This document shows positions 31,544 through 33,438 of a stretch of DNA of 33,438 nucleotides, one piece after another. Every line of letters begins with the position of its first letter. The stretch's first letter is position 1. The stretch spans positions 1 to 33,438 of the forward strand of contig DQCR01000024.1 in NCBI GenBank assembly GCA_003533785.1. The letters run 5' to 3'. Both the position numbers and the translations under genes were made by a program. The stretch comes from Flavobacteriaceae bacterium. Lineage in GTDB: Bacteria; Bacteroidota; Bacteroidia; Flavobacteriales; Flavobacteriaceae. The notes beneath the pieces are model-generated. The model saw only the letters and a list, made by a program, of their open reading frames with translations, was not told the origin of the DNA and ran no database searches.

Positions 31544-32359
31544 TTGGAGCCAATATTTGAATTTTTTAGAAACATACCGCCTATATTGGGAGCGTTGTAC
31601 GCTACTGTATTCACTTGGGGATTGACAGCTCTAGGAGCTTCTTTTGTTTTTCTTTTTCGAAGTATGAATCGAATGGTTCTTGATGGGATGCTTGGCTTCA
31701 CAGGGGGTGTGATGGTAGCAGCAAGTTTCTGGAGTCTATTAGCTCCTGGAATCGAGATGAGTCCTGGTGAGGGATTTGTTAAAGTGCTGCCGGCAGCTTT
31801 GGGCTTTGTTTTGGGAGCCCTTTTTATTTTTGGGTTGGATAAAATTCTTCCACACCTACATATCAACTTCAAAGAAAGTGAAGGAATCAAAACCCCTTGG
31901 CACAGAACCACGTTGTTAGTATTGGCGATCACCCTTCATAATATTCCAGAAGGCTTGGCTGTAGGAGTGCTTTTTGGTGGGGTTGCAGCAGGTATTCCAG
32001 AAGCTACTATTTCAGGAGCCGTTGTGTTGGCTTTGGGAATTGGGATACAAAATTTTCCTGAAGGAATTGCGGTTTCTATGCCCCTTCGTCGCCAAGGGAT
32101 GAGTCGATTTAAAAGTTTTTGGTATGGTCAGCTCTCAGCTATTGTTGAGCCTGTTGCTGCTGTCATTGGAGCGGTTGCGGTTACTTTCTTTATGCCCATT
32201 TTGCCTTATGCTTTGGCTTTTGCCGCAGGAGCTATGATCTTTGTGGTTGTTGAAGAGGTAATTCCAGAAACCCAATTGGATAACTACACAGACATAGCGA
32301 CTCTTGGGTTTATCGGTGGTTTTGTAGTTATGATGACATTAGATGTGGCCCTGGGCTAA
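31544..32359 (+). CDS. ZIP-family divalent metal transporter (GufA-like)
   Basis: A 271-residue inner-membrane permease with about eight helices. The metal-path motifs of ZIP proteins are clear: HNIPEGLAVG in helix 4 and the paired NFPEGIAVSMP and GQLSAIVEPVAAV in helix 5, with VVEEVIPE near the end. The usual substrates are Zn, and sometimes Fe or Mn. No ATG is available; the TTG at 31544 is the best start, giving MEPIFEFFRNIPPI, and the next in-frame ATG would remove the first helix. It is divergent from crtY and its promoter is covered by a palindrome. The stop interlocks with the thiL stop (CTAA, 32356-32359). Confidence 0.93.
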   Translation: MEPIFEFFRNIPPILGALYATVFTWGLTALGASFVFLFRSMNRMVLDGMLGFTGGVMVAASFWSLLAPGIEMSPGEGFVKVLPAALGFVLGALFIFGLDKILPHLHINFKESEGIKTPWHRTTLLVLAITLHNIPEGLAVGVLFGGVAAGIPEATISGAVVLALGIGIQNFPEGIAVSMPLRRQGMSRFKSFWYGQLSAIVEPVAAVIGAVAVTFFMPILPYALAFAAGAMIFVVVEEVIPETQLDNYTDIATLGFIGGFVVMMTLDVALG

Positions 32360-33405
32360 TCTTTAGTAAAAGAGTTCCATCCTTGGGCTTCAAGAGGAAT
32401 CGCTTGTTCCAAACCATTAATTAAGTAACACGCTTCTTGTTTGTCAGTAAAATGACCAATAATACTGAGCCATGGATGGTTTTTAACTTTGTCATATGCA
32501 GATTGAGGGACGGCCATAAGCAATTCATAATCCTCTCCACCATTTAACACGACCATACTGCTGTTTAAATTAAATTCATCGCATATCGAAATGACCTCTG
32601 GATCGATGGGAAGTTTTTGCTCATAGAGATGACAGCCCAATTGACTTTGCTTGCTAAGATGACGTATTTCTGAAGATAGACCGTCACTGATATCGATCAT
32701 GGCATTGGGAACCAATTCCCATTCTTCGAGTAATTCTATGACATCCTTTCTGGCTTCGGGTTTCAGTTGGCGTTCGATGCTATAGGTATAGGATGACAGG
32801 TCAGGTTGGGATTTTGGGTTTACTTTAAAGACCGCTTTTTCTCGTTCTAGGATTTGGAGTCCAGCATAAGCACCACCTAGATCTCCACTCACGACAAGCA
32901 AATCATTGGCTTGAGCACCGTTTCGCTTTACGATTTTGTCTTCTGCAGCCTGGCCTATCGCGGTTATAGAGAGAGTCATTCCGCTGGTGGAGCTCGTGGT
33001 ATCACCACCTATCAGATCTATTTTGTAGTATTGACAGGCCAAATGGATTCCTGCGTAAAGTTCTTCTAGCGCTTCTACAGTAAATCGATTGGATACGGCA
33101 ATTGATACAGTAACCTGAGACGGCACTGCATTCATGGCGTAAAGATCTGATATATTAACAACAATAGCTTTGTAGCCTAAATGCTTTAATGGCATGTAAG
33201 ACAGGTCAAAATGAATGCCTTCCACTAATAGATCGGTAGTTACTAAGGTAACACCATCCGAATATTCACATATTGCGGCATCGTCACCAATTCCCAACCT
33301 TGAACTAGAATTTTGCAATTCAAAGTCTTTAGTGAGCTTTTCTATCAAATGAAATTCCCCTAATGTATCTAAAGAAGTCCGAGCTGGACTTTTATCTTCT
33401 AACAT
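32356..33405 (-). CDS. thiL: Thiamine-monophosphate kinase
   Basis: Phosphorylates TMP to TPP, the active cofactor and the ligand of the riboswitch at 2005-2085. The protein has 349 residues from the ATG at 33405. Typical ThiL motifs: LGIGDDAAI near the N-terminus, VTTDLLVEGIHFDL, AMNAVPSQVTVSIAV, DLIGGDTTSS, VSGDLGGAYAGLQIL and MIDISDGLSSEIRHL. It belongs to the AIR-synthase fold. The presence of ThiL means that TMP, whether made de novo or by phosphorylation of imported thiamine, can be converted to TPP. Only 33 bases upstream are visible; they show a near-match box TACTTTTA but no riboswitch. Confidence 0.97.
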   Translation of the reverse strand: MLEDKSPARTSLDTLGEFHLIEKLTKDFELQNSSSRLGIGDDAAICEYSDGVTLVTTDLLVEGIHFDLSYMPLKHLGYKAIVVNISDLYAMNAVPSQVTVSIAVSNRFTVEALEELYAGIHLACQYYKIDLIGGDTTSSTSGMTLSITAIGQAAEDKIVKRNGAQANDLLVVSGDLGGAYAGLQILEREKAVFKVNPKSQPDLSSYTYSIERQLKPEARKDVIELLEEWELVPNAMIDISDGLSSEIRHLSKQSQLGCHLYEQKLPIDPEVISICDEFNLNSSMVVLNGGEDYELLMAVPQSAYDKVKNHPWLSIIGHFTDKQEACYLINGLEQAIPLEAQGWNSFTKD

Positions 33406-33438
33406 AAGATAAAAGTATGACCCTTTTTTGTAAGTTTG

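Noticed and set aside
31504..31932. 142-codon minus-strand open frame opposite the ZIP gene
   Set aside because: It overlaps the ZIP gene, whose membrane motifs are unmistakable, and its own protein has no recognisable feature.

Overview
The window looks like chromosomal DNA of a flavobacterium (Bacteroidota, Flavobacteriia). Reasons: moderately low G+C; promoter-like boxes matching the Bacteroidota -7 element TAnnTTTG; the order rplM-rpsI-rpsB-tsf; a TPP riboswitch in front of a TonB-dependent receptor; a PnuC-type carrier; a lycopene cyclase; DUF3127; and few strong Shine-Dalgarno sequences. I see no tRNA, rRNA, insertion sequence, phage gene or CRISPR array. No gap between genes reaches 300 bases.

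Region by region. (1) 1-4358: the end of a phosphopantetheinyl transferase gene, then a tight cluster for a thiamine-binding (PF01910) protein, a PnuC/PnuT permease and a NadR-type kinase, then a TPP riboswitch and its TonB-dependent receptor. With thiL at the right edge (32356-33405) this makes a plausible thiamine route: outer membrane, inner membrane, phosphorylation to TMP, then TPP. (2) 4355-7944: a Rieske-like lipoprotein, greA-HIT, an orphan histidine kinase, DUF3127 and tag. (3) 7961-10898: ribosomal operon rplM-rpsI-rpsB-tsf on the minus strand, with an S2 that has a long acidic tail and a small helical end domain. (4) 11016-15121: an SRAP abasic-site protein, then an SDR/PhyH pair divergent from an AraC regulator, and a secreted two-repeat protein. 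(5) 15216-20889: polA, dxs, tadA, a cold-shock gene and a small membrane protein. (6) 20886-29257: a minus-strand run tetR-tolC-MFP-RND-aspS-small membrane protein, in which an efflux operon leads directly into an essential aminoacyl-tRNA synthetase gene. (7) 29354-33405: polyprenyl (probably GGPP) synthase, lycopene cyclase, a ZIP metal transporter behind a 23-base palindrome, and thiL.

The most striking patterns beyond the gene list are these. Six of the eight convergent gene junctions overlap by exactly four bases, with interlocked stop codons (YTAR), and the other two carry intrinsic terminators. The TPP riboswitch is followed by a possible switching element that pairs with the aptamer, and by a hairpin over the start codon. 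The ZIP palindrome covers the -7 box. A terminator-like hairpin lies in the greA leader. No wholly new multi-gene system is evident. The best candidate for an under-described one is the thiamine uptake and trapping cluster with a NadR-like kinase.
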